From NCBI GenBank assembly GCA_950054155.1, contig CATLOT010000001.1, positions 1-64,000 of the forward strand: a DNA stretch of 64,000 nucleotides, written 5' to 3'. The translations under genes and the position numbers were made by a program. Shown here one piece after another: positions 34,843-41,857 of the stretch (position 1 is its first letter; the number at the start of each line of letters is the position of its first letter). The DNA is from an uncultured Bacteriovoracaceae bacterium. Lineage in GTDB: Bacteria; Bdellovibrionota; Bacteriovoracia; Bacteriovoracales; Bacteriovoracaceae. The notes under the pieces were generated by a model that worked only from the letters and a program-made list of their open reading frames with translations, did not search any database and was not told where the DNA came from.

Positions 34843-35460
34843 ATGAAAGTAACAAACTATCTATTACTCTTAGCCCTGATCGCGACAGTATCTTGTTCGC
34901 GCGGAACAAAGAATGAAGAAATGGCAGAGGGTGGAGATCCTTCAATTAGTGAAGCGGACTTCATCGTTGATGCTGAAGATGAGCAACTTATTATAGAAGA
35001 TGAGCCTCTTATGGCTGAAAGCGAGCCAATGATGGAAGAGGTATCTCTCGACTCTGGTGTAGCATCATCACCTCAAATTGAACTTAGTTCTGATGAGGGT
35101 CAATATACAGTAAAAAGAGGGGAGACTCTCATGATGGTCGCTTTTAATATCTACGGCGATTATAGAAAATGGCAAGACCTTAGAAATCTTAACGGCCTAT
35201 CAGGTCAAACAGTAGCCGAAGGTTCTGTTATCCGATACATGAAGCCAGTTCAAGAATTTGTATGGAACCCAGAAGGCCTTCCTTACCTCATCAAAAATGG
35301 TGACTCTCTAGTTTCAATTTCATCTGATAAGTATGGAACGCCAAAGAAGTGGGAACTTATTTACAATAATAATAGACCACTTATTAAAGATCCAAATTTG
35401 ATTTTTGCTGGATTCACTCTGTATTATATCCCTGAGAGAGAAATCGCTTCGGAATACTAA
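34843..35460 (+). CDS. Exported protein with two LysM domains
   Basis: 205 residues: signal sequence ending at TVSC (a weak lipobox, so probably but not certainly a lipoprotein), an acidic linker (about 25-85), then two LysM repeats, YTVKRGETLMMVAFNIYGD (about 87-130) and YLIKNGDSLVSISSDKYG (about 147-198). LysM binds N-acetylglucosamine in peptidoglycan. GGGAG precedes the ATG. The next gene starts 3 bases after its stop. Confidence 0.8.
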   Translation: MKVTNYLLLLALIATVSCSRGTKNEEMAEGGDPSISEADFIVDAEDEQLIIEDEPLMAESEPMMEEVSLDSGVASSPQIELSSDEGQYTVKRGETLMMVAFNIYGDYRKWQDLRNLNGLSGQTVAEGSVIRYMKPVQEFVWNPEGLPYLIKNGDSLVSISSDKYGTPKKWELIYNNNRPLIKDPNLIFAGFTLYYIPEREIASEY

Positions 35461-35463
35461 TAA

Positions 35464-36267
35464 ATGCTAAAAAATGAAGTAAAGCGCCCTCTTTTAAAGA
35501 GGGCGTTTTTTTTTTCCATTTGTCTGATATTACTTTCATCTTGTGCACAGATGAAAACACTCTTTTATAGAGAAAACCCGATTGTTCCTAATAATCAAAT
35601 ACCCGGTATTCAAAATAAAGACTATGTATCCCACCTGATTCATTTGGAAGAATCTCTAAAAGAAAACAGAAGGATAAAGTTCAAAAGACTCACGGCAAGA
35701 AACAGGGATTATCTTACAAGAGTTTTTTATAGAGTTGTCACAAATAACGAACTTCTCTTGCCTCAAAATATAAAGCCAAAGTTTTCTATTGTGAGAGATA
35801 AGACACCCTTTATATTCTCGCTACCTCATTTTCATTTCTATATCTCTACCGGCTTAGTCAAAAGATACTTAAAGAACGAAGCTCTTTTACTCGCAGCTTT
35901 TGGTTTCGAAATTGTAAAATCTGGTCGAAATGTCTTTGAGAAAAAAAGAGTGATCCCTCTTGGTGTTACCGGAGTGAAGGACTTACTTACTCTCACTCGA
36001 GTAGACTATTCAACAAAGCTGGAAATCTATAAATGGACATATTATGCCTTAAGACGATCTGAGTATGATGCTGCAGCAATATTGAATTGGATACAAACTC
36101 AAAATAAAAATGCCCTCGATTTTTCTTGGCAAATTAGAGATCCAAGAGGGGTTTCAAGAGAGGAACTTGCCTTTAAGAGCTTTTTAGTGGCGCAGGGGAT
36201 AGAGCAGTTTGAGCTTAGTGAAACAAACTCCTCTAAAGACTTTTATAAATTCAAGGATAGTATTTAA
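35464..36267 (+). CDS. Lipoprotein resembling an M48 metallopeptidase with lost zinc site
   Basis: 267 residues with signal peptide and lipobox LLSSC (Cys27). The core has the M48 layout: FSLPHFHFYISTGLVKRYLKN (about 118-138), where active enzymes read NAFALPGG.IYV..GLL...N, followed by EALLLAAFGFEIVKSG, where the HEIAH zinc helix should be. Both histidines are replaced (F148 and K152) while the glutamate E149 remains. SEYDA at 199-203 matches the E..AD third-ligand helix. Probably a non-catalytic scaffold or chaperone. Its first codons contain an intrinsic terminator; a start further in would lose the signal peptide. Confidence 0.6.
   Translation: MLKNEVKRPLLKRAFFFSICLILLSSCAQMKTLFYRENPIVPNNQIPGIQNKDYVSHLIHLEESLKENRRIKFKRLTARNRDYLTRVFYRVVTNNELLLPQNIKPKFSIVRDKTPFIFSLPHFHFYISTGLVKRYLKNEALLLAAFGFEIVKSGRNVFEKKRVIPLGVTGVKDLLTLTRVDYSTKLEIYKWTYYALRRSEYDAAAILNWIQTQNKNALDFSWQIRDPRGVSREELAFKSFLVAQGIEQFELSETNSSKDFYKFKDSI
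35485..35515 (+). terminator. Strong intrinsic terminator inside signal-peptide codons
   Basis: A perfect 10-base inverted repeat (35485-35494 with 35496-35505) is followed by ten T. It stands 25 bases after the LysM gene stop but inside codons 8-17 of the lipoprotein gene, where it encodes RPLLKRA and then FFF, the positive and early hydrophobic parts of the signal peptide. Confidence 0.85.
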
Positions 36268-36269
36268 AA

Positions 36270-37307
36270 ATGACAACAGACGCTCAAATAAAGACAGAAA
36301 AGCTTTTTATTGACTCTTTAGTCTCAAGATCAATTGAGGCTAAAAAAATTTCTACGGGCACGATTGAGGATATAACTAGATTAACTGGGGATGCCTCAAG
36401 TCGTCGCTATTATAGAGTTTTTCGTCAGAAGGATTGTTTTGTCGTTTGCTTACAACAACCAAGTGAAAACAAGACAGACGACTTCTTAAATATCCAATCA
36501 ATATATGAAAAGAATAATATTAGAGTTCCGAAGATTTTTGATTACGACTTATCTAAGGGTTACTTGCTCGAAGAAGATTTAGGGGACATCACACTTCTTA
36601 AAGAATTATCTGGTTTAGGAAGTCAGAAGGAAGAGTTAAAACAGTATAACCTAGCACTAGAGAGTCTATTTAAAATTCAATCCATTAAAAGAGATGATTA
36701 TGTAAACGAAAGCTTCACTAAGCGTTACTTCGATATTGATAAATTAATGTGGGAGGTAGAGTTTACTGTAAAACATCTTATCGAAGGCTTTTTAAAAGCA
36801 GATGTGGGACCGACAGAAAAAAAAGTCATCATTAATGGCTTTAGAAAGATATGTAAAAAGCTAACAGAACAAAAAATGGTTGTAACCCATAGAGATTTTC
36901 ACTCTCGTAATATAATGAGCTCTCAAGGAGAGCAGATCATAATCGATTTTCAGGACACAAGAATTGGCTTGCCTCAATACGATCTCGTCTCACTTCTAGA
37001 AGACTGTTACTATAAAATCTCCCCTAAGAATAAAATGACACTCAAAGAGCAATATTGGACTGAGTTTGTAAAAAAGAAATCTCTTCAAGAATCAGAAGAA
37101 GAGTATCTCTATCTTTATGAGCTAATGACAATTCAGAGAACTTTTAAGGCCCTTGGCAGCTTCGGATACATCTACGCATTAAGAGGAGATAGTCGCTATT
37201 TGAAGTACATAGGTTATTCTTTTGAAAAATTAAGGAACCTCCTTTTTAATTACGAAGAGTTTTCTAATTTGAGAAAAGTTCTTTCAGAGTACTATTATGA
37301 AAGCTAA
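36270..37307 (+). CDS. amgK: N-acetylmuramate/N-acetylglucosamine kinase AmgK
   Basis: An aminoglycoside-phosphotransferase-fold kinase that phosphorylates MurNAc at C1 so that it can re-enter UDP-MurNAc synthesis. 345 residues, with catalytic VTHRDFHSRNIM and the Mg-binding IDFQDTRIGLPQYDLVSLLED, matching the AmgK form (HRDyHsRNLM, DFQDA..GP..YDLvSLL). Overlaps the uridylyltransferase gene by 11 bases, the usual amgK-murU arrangement. Together they bypass de novo fosfomycin-sensitive MurNAc synthesis. Confidence 0.85.
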   Translation: MTTDAQIKTEKLFIDSLVSRSIEAKKISTGTIEDITRLTGDASSRRYYRVFRQKDCFVVCLQQPSENKTDDFLNIQSIYEKNNIRVPKIFDYDLSKGYLLEEDLGDITLLKELSGLGSQKEELKQYNLALESLFKIQSIKRDDYVNESFTKRYFDIDKLMWEVEFTVKHLIEGFLKADVGPTEKKVIINGFRKICKKLTEQKMVVTHRDFHSRNIMSSQGEQIIIDFQDTRIGLPQYDLVSLLEDCYYKISPKNKMTLKEQYWTEFVKKKSLQESEEEYLYLYELMTIQRTFKALGSFGYIYALRGDSRYLKYIGYSFEKLRNLLFNYEEFSNLRKVLSEYYYES

Positions 37308-38172
37308 GGTTGCCTTTATTCCCTGCGCAGGCTTTGGTTCTCGGATGGGACCAATTGGAAAGTCTATCCCGAAACCACTTTGGCCTCTCTTTGGTAAGAC
37401 ACTTTTGGAACACCAAATAAACTATTGTAGAGAGCTGGGCTTTAGTCATTTTGTTATTAATGCCCATCACTTAAAAGATCAGTTCATAGAGTTTGAAGAA
37501 CAAATTAAACTGAAAGAGGGAGAGAAGTTATCGATATTGGTAGAAGATCCTCTCTTAGGTAATGGTGGCTCTTTTCATAATATAAAGAAAAGCTTTCCTG
37601 ATATTGAAGAAGTCTTTGTGTTTAATCCAGACTCTTTTTTGATGATGAGTCCAAAGGACTGGTCTAAGTTTTTTAATGAGGCAGAATTAAAAACAAACCT
37701 TCTCATCACTATTCCTTGTAAAGAGGAAGACCAATATAATCGTTTTGTTGTCGATAAAAAAAATTGTCTTTTAGAGATAAGGCCTCCTTCTGCTGGCAAT
37801 GCACCTAATTTAACTTACGCTGGTTTTGGGAAAGTGAATCTTGAAGCTTTTCCATACGTTAAGGGGGCTTCCTCCTTCTTTGAAACCGTGGCTGACCCAA
37901 AGACAGAAAAAGTTTTTACTTATGAAGTTGAGGACTATGAATATTGGGATCTGGGAACTCTCGATTTATATAGAAAAGTAGTATCAACACTCCATTCCAA
38001 TAAGAACACGAGGCTCTATTCCTTTCTTAAGAATTATGACTCAAGCGATACTGATTTCTCTTCTTACAACGCTGAAAAAAATGGGTGCTTTAACTTTACA
38101 CAAGAGCGACTCAGCTGCGAGGAAAGAGGGATATTTATAAGGAAAGACTTACCTAAGATTCATCTTGATTAG
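37297..38172 (+). CDS. murU: MurNAc-1-phosphate uridylyltransferase-like protein MurU
   Basis: A nucleotidyltransferase that turns the AmgK product into UDP-MurNAc. 291 residues with the PCAGFGSRMGPIGKSIPKPLWP nucleotide loop (split here as PCAGFGSRMG and IPKPLWP), EDPLLGNGGS, NPDSF and a C-terminal YWDLGT. MurU proteins are usually nearer 225 residues; here the last 50 or so are an unrecognised tail. The role is supported mainly by the overlapping amgK gene. The 3' end overlaps the convergent ferredoxin gene by 20 bases. Confidence 0.8.
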   Translation: MKAKVAFIPCAGFGSRMGPIGKSIPKPLWPLFGKTLLEHQINYCRELGFSHFVINAHHLKDQFIEFEEQIKLKEGEKLSILVEDPLLGNGGSFHNIKKSFPDIEEVFVFNPDSFLMMSPKDWSKFFNEAELKTNLLITIPCKEEDQYNRFVVDKKNCLLEIRPPSAGNAPNLTYAGFGKVNLEAFPYVKGASSFFETVADPKTEKVFTYEVEDYEYWDLGTLDLYRKVVSTLHSNKNTRLYSFLKNYDSSDTDFSSYNAEKNGCFNFTQERLSCEERGIFIRKDLPKIHLD

Positions 38173-38341
38173 GTTTAATGGCATCAGTAGGACATAGTTC
38201 GACACAGAGGTTGCAAAGGCTGCAAGACCAATTATCGATGAGATATTGGTCATTATGAAAAGTGATACTGTTCTCTGGACATATAACTCTGCACAGGTCA
38301 CAGTTAATGCATCTTGTGTTAACCTCTAAATTGATAGCCAT
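38153..38341 (-). CDS. Small 2[4Fe-4S] ferredoxin
   Basis: 62 residues with two cluster motifs, CINCDLCRVICP (about 11-22) and CSLCNLCVELCP (about 40-51). A low-potential electron carrier in the cytoplasm; no partner enzyme is encoded nearby. Overlaps murU tail to tail by 20 bases. Confidence 0.88.
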   Translation of the reverse strand: MAINLEVNTRCINCDLCRVICPENSITFHNDQYLIDNWSCSLCNLCVELCPTDAIKPNQDES

Positions 38342-38373
38342 AAAAGCATATTAACATTTTTTGGAGAAATAGT

Positions 38374-39075
38374 TTGAGATTTTTAAGACGTTCAGCCGTA
38401 GTAAGAAATATCCTACTGTTTTGTTTTCTTTCACTTTTCTTTTTATCAATCGTAAATTCTCTTTTTAGTGGTACTTCAGCATTAAACTTGGAAAGCTTTC
38501 TAACATTCCTGACTGCAAATAAAAATAATGTGGCACTGAGTTTAATTACAGTTTTTACAGTTGTTAGAGGACTAAAAATATCTTCCTACCTCTTTCTTGC
38601 TTTTTGTGCCTTTATTATTATTCAATCAATTACTGTCTTTATTCAGGACTTTAATAAAATAATCCTGGGACTTACTTTCCTCTATAGTGTTGTAGCTTAC
38701 AACCTCTTTCTCTTTTTAAAACTAGAGCTAGATGAGCCTTTTTATAATCCCCAATACCCCAATAATATAATGCCTAGCTTTGAAAATAAGGCACTACCTG
38801 TTGTCATTAAGGATGGTGGCAAAAACTATATTGGTCACCTCACTAATTGGGGTAAAAATGGATTCTACTGTAAATTAATCAACGCTACTGAAATCCCAAC
38901 TGGTAAAATAGAAGTTGAGGTCGGCTATGAGGGCTATCTTTTCCAGGCGATAGGCACCATCGTGACCACGCGAAGAGGTGGAATTGGAGTCAAAATTAAC
39001 AGAAATCCTGTCCCCGAGTTAGGCTGGCCTGACTTTTATGGTATTATTTCAGAATTAGGTTTAAAGCCTTGTTAG
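38374..39075 (+). CDS. Membrane protein with a PilZ-like C-terminal domain
   Basis: 233 residues from a TTG start with GGAG 8 bases upstream. Four hydrophobic segments fill residues 10-120. The C-terminal 95 residues look like a PilZ barrel (GHLTNWGKNGFYCKL, similar to the D/N..S..G motif). The RxxxR arm that grips c-di-GMP is not seen, so ligand binding is doubtful. A possible envelope or motility effector. Confidence 0.5.
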   Translation: MRFLRRSAVVRNILLFCFLSLFFLSIVNSLFSGTSALNLESFLTFLTANKNNVALSLITVFTVVRGLKISSYLFLAFCAFIIIQSITVFIQDFNKIILGLTFLYSVVAYNLFLFLKLELDEPFYNPQYPNNIMPSFENKALPVVIKDGGKNYIGHLTNWGKNGFYCKLINATEIPTGKIEVEVGYEGYLFQAIGTIVTTRRGGIGVKINRNPVPELGWPDFYGIISELGLKPC

Positions 39076-39096
39076 GTATAAAAAGGAATGATTAGG

Positions 39097-39561
39097 ATGA
39101 TCAAATATATCTTTGTATGTTTACTTGTTTTTAGTGCTTCTTGTACAAAAAAGTCGACACCAGAAACAGCTTTAAACGACTTCATCAATTACCGTTTTAA
39201 GAGCTCCCAGAGTAAGGATGACCTTCTTGAAATGGCCGCTAATCCTCTAAGAGAAAAGCTTGAAAGCATCGAGGGTGAGGATTTAGAAAAGTTTCTTAAT
39301 ACAAGCGCTATTCATAAAAGAAAGTTGAAGGTTTTACTCAAGAACTGCGAAGAGACGAAGTGTTTTATCACTTATGTCCTCCGATATGAGCAAGGAAAGG
39401 ATAATCCTAAGGACTTTGGTGTAGAAGTTAAGAAAATTGCTCAAGTTATTAAGGAAGGCGAGGCTTGGAAGGTTTCAGATATCAATAATGTAAAAACATA
39501 TGTTGAAGCAAAGGGAAATCTCGATGTTAGCGCTGAGGGCCCAACAGAAACAAATAACTAA
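39097..39561 (+). CDS. Small lipoprotein, unknown function
   Basis: 154 residues from the ATG at 39097 (AAGGA 9 bases upstream); an ATG three codons earlier abuts the same site. Signal peptide with lipobox FSASC, then a helical segment resembling DUF4878/NTF2-like lipoproteins (PETALNDFINYRFKS at the start of the mature part). Two further cysteines at about 90 and 95 could pair. No clear family. Confidence 0.6.
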   Translation: MIKYIFVCLLVFSASCTKKSTPETALNDFINYRFKSSQSKDDLLEMAANPLREKLESIEGEDLEKFLNTSAIHKRKLKVLLKNCEETKCFITYVLRYEQGKDNPKDFGVEVKKIAQVIKEGEAWKVSDINNVKTYVEAKGNLDVSAEGPTETNN

Positions 39562-39592
39562 ACTCAAATAAAATATCTGCCGAAAAGCAGGT

Positions 39593-40027
39593 ATGAAAGC
39601 TGACGACGAAAAGCTCATAAGTAAGCTCTTAGATGAGACTTATAATAAGAACTCCCACAATGCGAGGAGTTCTGTTAGTAATGTCGTTAACCTCGCAGAT
39701 TATTTTAACCGCCGAGAAAACTACTACAAAGATCAGTCTAAAGGTATAAAAGTTAATGAACTAATGTTCTACTTTAAGGACTATGGGGATTATAGGCGAT
39801 TAATTTTTGGTGACCATAAAATCGATATTCCCAAAGGGCTTGGGATTATTAAGATTGATCCAACGTACGAAGAGGAAATCGTTTTCAAAATTTCGGATGA
39901 AGTATTTAGGAGTGTTATCTCAAAGACTCTTGCTAAGGAGATTAGTCATCTTTGGATCAACGGGGGCAGTAGTGGCCAATTTATTCCGAAAGGTGAAAAG
40001 GTAGAACTTTTAAAAATTGCAGCATAA
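39593..40027 (+). CDS. Hypothetical protein
   Basis: 144 residues, cytoplasmic by appearance, no cysteine and no signal. The first 50 are charged and helical; the rest is mixed alpha/beta. No family recognised. It ends just before a bidirectional terminator and lies 31 bases after the lipoprotein gene. Confidence 0.55.
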   Translation: MKADDEKLISKLLDETYNKNSHNARSSVSNVVNLADYFNRRENYYKDQSKGIKVNELMFYFKDYGDYRRLIFGDHKIDIPKGLGIIKIDPTYEEEIVFKISDEVFRSVISKTLAKEISHLWINGGSSGQFIPKGEKVELLKIAA

Positions 40028-40031
40028 AAAA

Positions 40032-40057
40032 AGCCTCCTTTCGGAGGCTCTTTTTTT
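40032..40057. terminator. Bidirectional intrinsic terminator
   Basis: Stem AGCCTCC/GGAGGCT (40032-40038 with 40043-40049), loop TTTC, followed by CTTTTTTT on the plus strand and preceded by an A run for the minus strand. It ends the 39593 gene and the endonuclease IV gene, whose stop codon lies in the T run. Confidence 0.88.
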
Positions 40058-40892
40058 ATAATGACATGTAATAGTCTTTAAGCATTTTTGCATCATCTTC
40101 CAAGTTAGGAGAGTTGCAAATCATATAGCCTCGACAGTCTTCTTCTTTAAGGGCTTGCATAAGCTCCTTCCAATTGAAGTCTGATTTTTCAAGGTTGATG
40201 TGCTTAAGGTCCCCCTTAGAGTTTGAGCTGATACCAGAGATATGGATATGCATATTTCTAACGGCATCTTCACCAAGCTCTTCTTTTAGGGCTCCAAGAA
40301 CATTATGAAATTCTTCCTTAGAGTTATATTGACCAGTTCTTGCAAAGAGGTGGCTGAAGTCCATACAAGGACGACAACTTGTTACATTCTTTGTAAGACT
40401 AATAAGTTCTTCGAGGCTTCCAAACTGAGAGGTCTTTCCTGTAAGTTCTGGACGAAGCTCAATTTCAATGTCGAGTCTATTCAGACGCTCTTCAATGACA
40501 TTCATTGATTTTTCAACAAGATCGAATACATCAAAAGGACTGTCTTTCATGTAGAAAGCGGCGTGGAAAGTCATTGATTCAGCACCACAAAGATCTGAGA
40601 TCTTGGCTGTCTGGATAATTCTTTCAACGGAACTATCAATCTTATCCTGCTCACGAGCATTAAGATTAATATAATAAGGACCATGACTAGTAAGAGGAAT
40701 TCCTAGCTCGTAAGAGATCTTTCTCAGACCACTACTCACTTCTTCTTTCATTCTTACGCCATGAGCAAACTCAAGTTGCATACAATCGAGTCCAAGTTGA
40801 TGGATTGCTTTTACTCCCTCAATTGGATTATTCTTCTTCGCGGTGCTGTTTGGTACTCCAGCTGTCCCGAATAAGAGCCTGTCAAAACGCAT
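40056..40892 (-). CDS. nfo: Endonuclease IV-family AP endonuclease
   Basis: A TIM-barrel, zinc-dependent enzyme that cuts DNA at abasic sites. 278 residues with the expected metal-site segments: TSHGPYYINL, TFHAAFY, ELRPELTGKTSQFGS, CMDFSHLFARTG and HIHISG...KHINL. The sequence is closer to the short archaeal/thermophile-like Nfo than to the E. coli one; an alternative role in another xylose-isomerase-like barrel family is possible. AGGGGG precedes the ATG. Confidence 0.78.
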   Translation of the reverse strand: MRFDRLLFGTAGVPNSTAKKNNPIEGVKAIHQLGLDCMQLEFAHGVRMKEEVSSGLRKISYELGIPLTSHGPYYINLNAREQDKIDSSVERIIQTAKISDLCGAESMTFHAAFYMKDSPFDVFDLVEKSMNVIEERLNRLDIEIELRPELTGKTSQFGSLEELISLTKNVTSCRPCMDFSHLFARTGQYNSKEEFHNVLGALKEELGEDAVRNMHIHISGISSNSKGDLKHINLEKSDFNWKELMQALKEEDCRGYMICNSPNLEDDAKMLKDYYMSL

Positions 40893-41042
40893 ATAACCCC
40901 CTGCTTAAAGGCTGCTCAGGTGTGTGTTGTGTGTATTTTTCGCGCGTCACGTGCTAAACTATCGAAAACACGATGTTTAAGAATTGCTTAATTGCGGCGT
41001 GACATGACGGTTTATAGCCCTAATAGAGTTTAATGTCTATAA

Positions 41043-41071
41043 TTGACACGAAAACCGGTGAATTCTATAAA
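41043..41071 (+). promoter_or_regulatory. Near-consensus sigma-70 promoter for the HtpX-like/two-component operon
   Basis: TTGACA (41043-41048), 17-base spacer, TATAAA (41066-41071). Start of transcription is expected near 41078, leaving a leader of only about 14 bases before the TTG start codon at 41092. Confidence 0.8.
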
Positions 41072-41091
41072 CGCACCGCGTAACAGGGGGG

Positions 41092-41856
41092 TTGGCTATT
41101 CGTAATTTAGCAGGCTTAGCAATACTCACTTTTTTTATAGGAGTGTTGTCTTTAATAGGGTTCTTTGTCTTTGGTCCTCAAGGTGAACTTGTGGGATTAG
41201 TTATAGCTCTTCTGACAATATTTTTTGTTTTTCTTTTTGGTGACAAGTTATTTCTCGTTTGTATCGGCGCTAAAGAAGTTGAGTCGAAGAGAGTGGGAAT
41301 TTATGATCGACTTGAAAACCTCGCCTGTCTTAATGAATTAGAGGGAGTTAGGCTCTATCAAAGTTTTGATGTGCCCGTTAATGTCCTCTGTATTCATCCT
41401 CTCGTCGGGATGCCGTGCGTTGTGTTTTCGAATGAGGTCTTAGAGGCAAATGGAGGCGAGTTTGTTGAAAGCGCCTTAAGCCTTTCGATGGAGTTGATTA
41501 ATAAAAAGGCCTTGAAAGGAATCAATACCTTTGTTTTTGTGGCCAATTTAGTTTTACTTCCCAAGTTCTTCTTTAATCATTTTCGTCTCAAGAGAACTGG
41601 TGCTCTTGTCGGATTCTTTCTTTTACCAATTGCGTTTTTAAAAGACTTTATTTCTCAAGCTACTCTCGATGTGATTCATTCAGATCGTGATGAGCGTTAC
41701 CTGCGCATTAGTTATTTTTTAGAGAAATATTCGTACTCCAAGGAAAGTCTTGTAATGAGCTTGGCGGATGACTTTAGTATAATCAAGAGAACAGATTATG
41801 GTTTGTGGAATCAGTTAAGAGGATCAAAACCTATAAAGCAGCAGCCTTCGGTGTAA
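41092..41856 (+). CDS. HtpX-like membrane protein with lost zinc site
   Basis: 254 residues. Two N-terminal helices (about 7-50), then GDKLFLVCIGAKEVES at 50-65, nearly the HtpX hallmark SDKLVL...GAKEV. Later, ESALSLSMELINKKALKG (126-143) aligns with the HtpX zinc helix AHELAHIKNRDTL, but the histidines are M133 and N137 while E134 remains. Two more hydrophobic segments follow, as in HtpX, then an ER pair near residue 201 where the third ligand would be. Likely a non-proteolytic descendant of the HtpX membrane protease. Start is TTG, with GGGGGG directly before it. First gene of a five-gene operon; the stop is 1 base before the kinase GTG. Confidence 0.65.
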   Translation: MAIRNLAGLAILTFFIGVLSLIGFFVFGPQGELVGLVIALLTIFFVFLFGDKLFLVCIGAKEVESKRVGIYDRLENLACLNELEGVRLYQSFDVPVNVLCIHPLVGMPCVVFSNEVLEANGGEFVESALSLSMELINKKALKGINTFVFVANLVLLPKFFFNHFRLKRTGALVGFFLLPIAFLKDFISQATLDVIHSDRDERYLRISYFLEKYSYSKESLVMSLADDFSIIKRTDYGLWNQLRGSKPIKQQPSV

Positions 41857-41857
41857 A

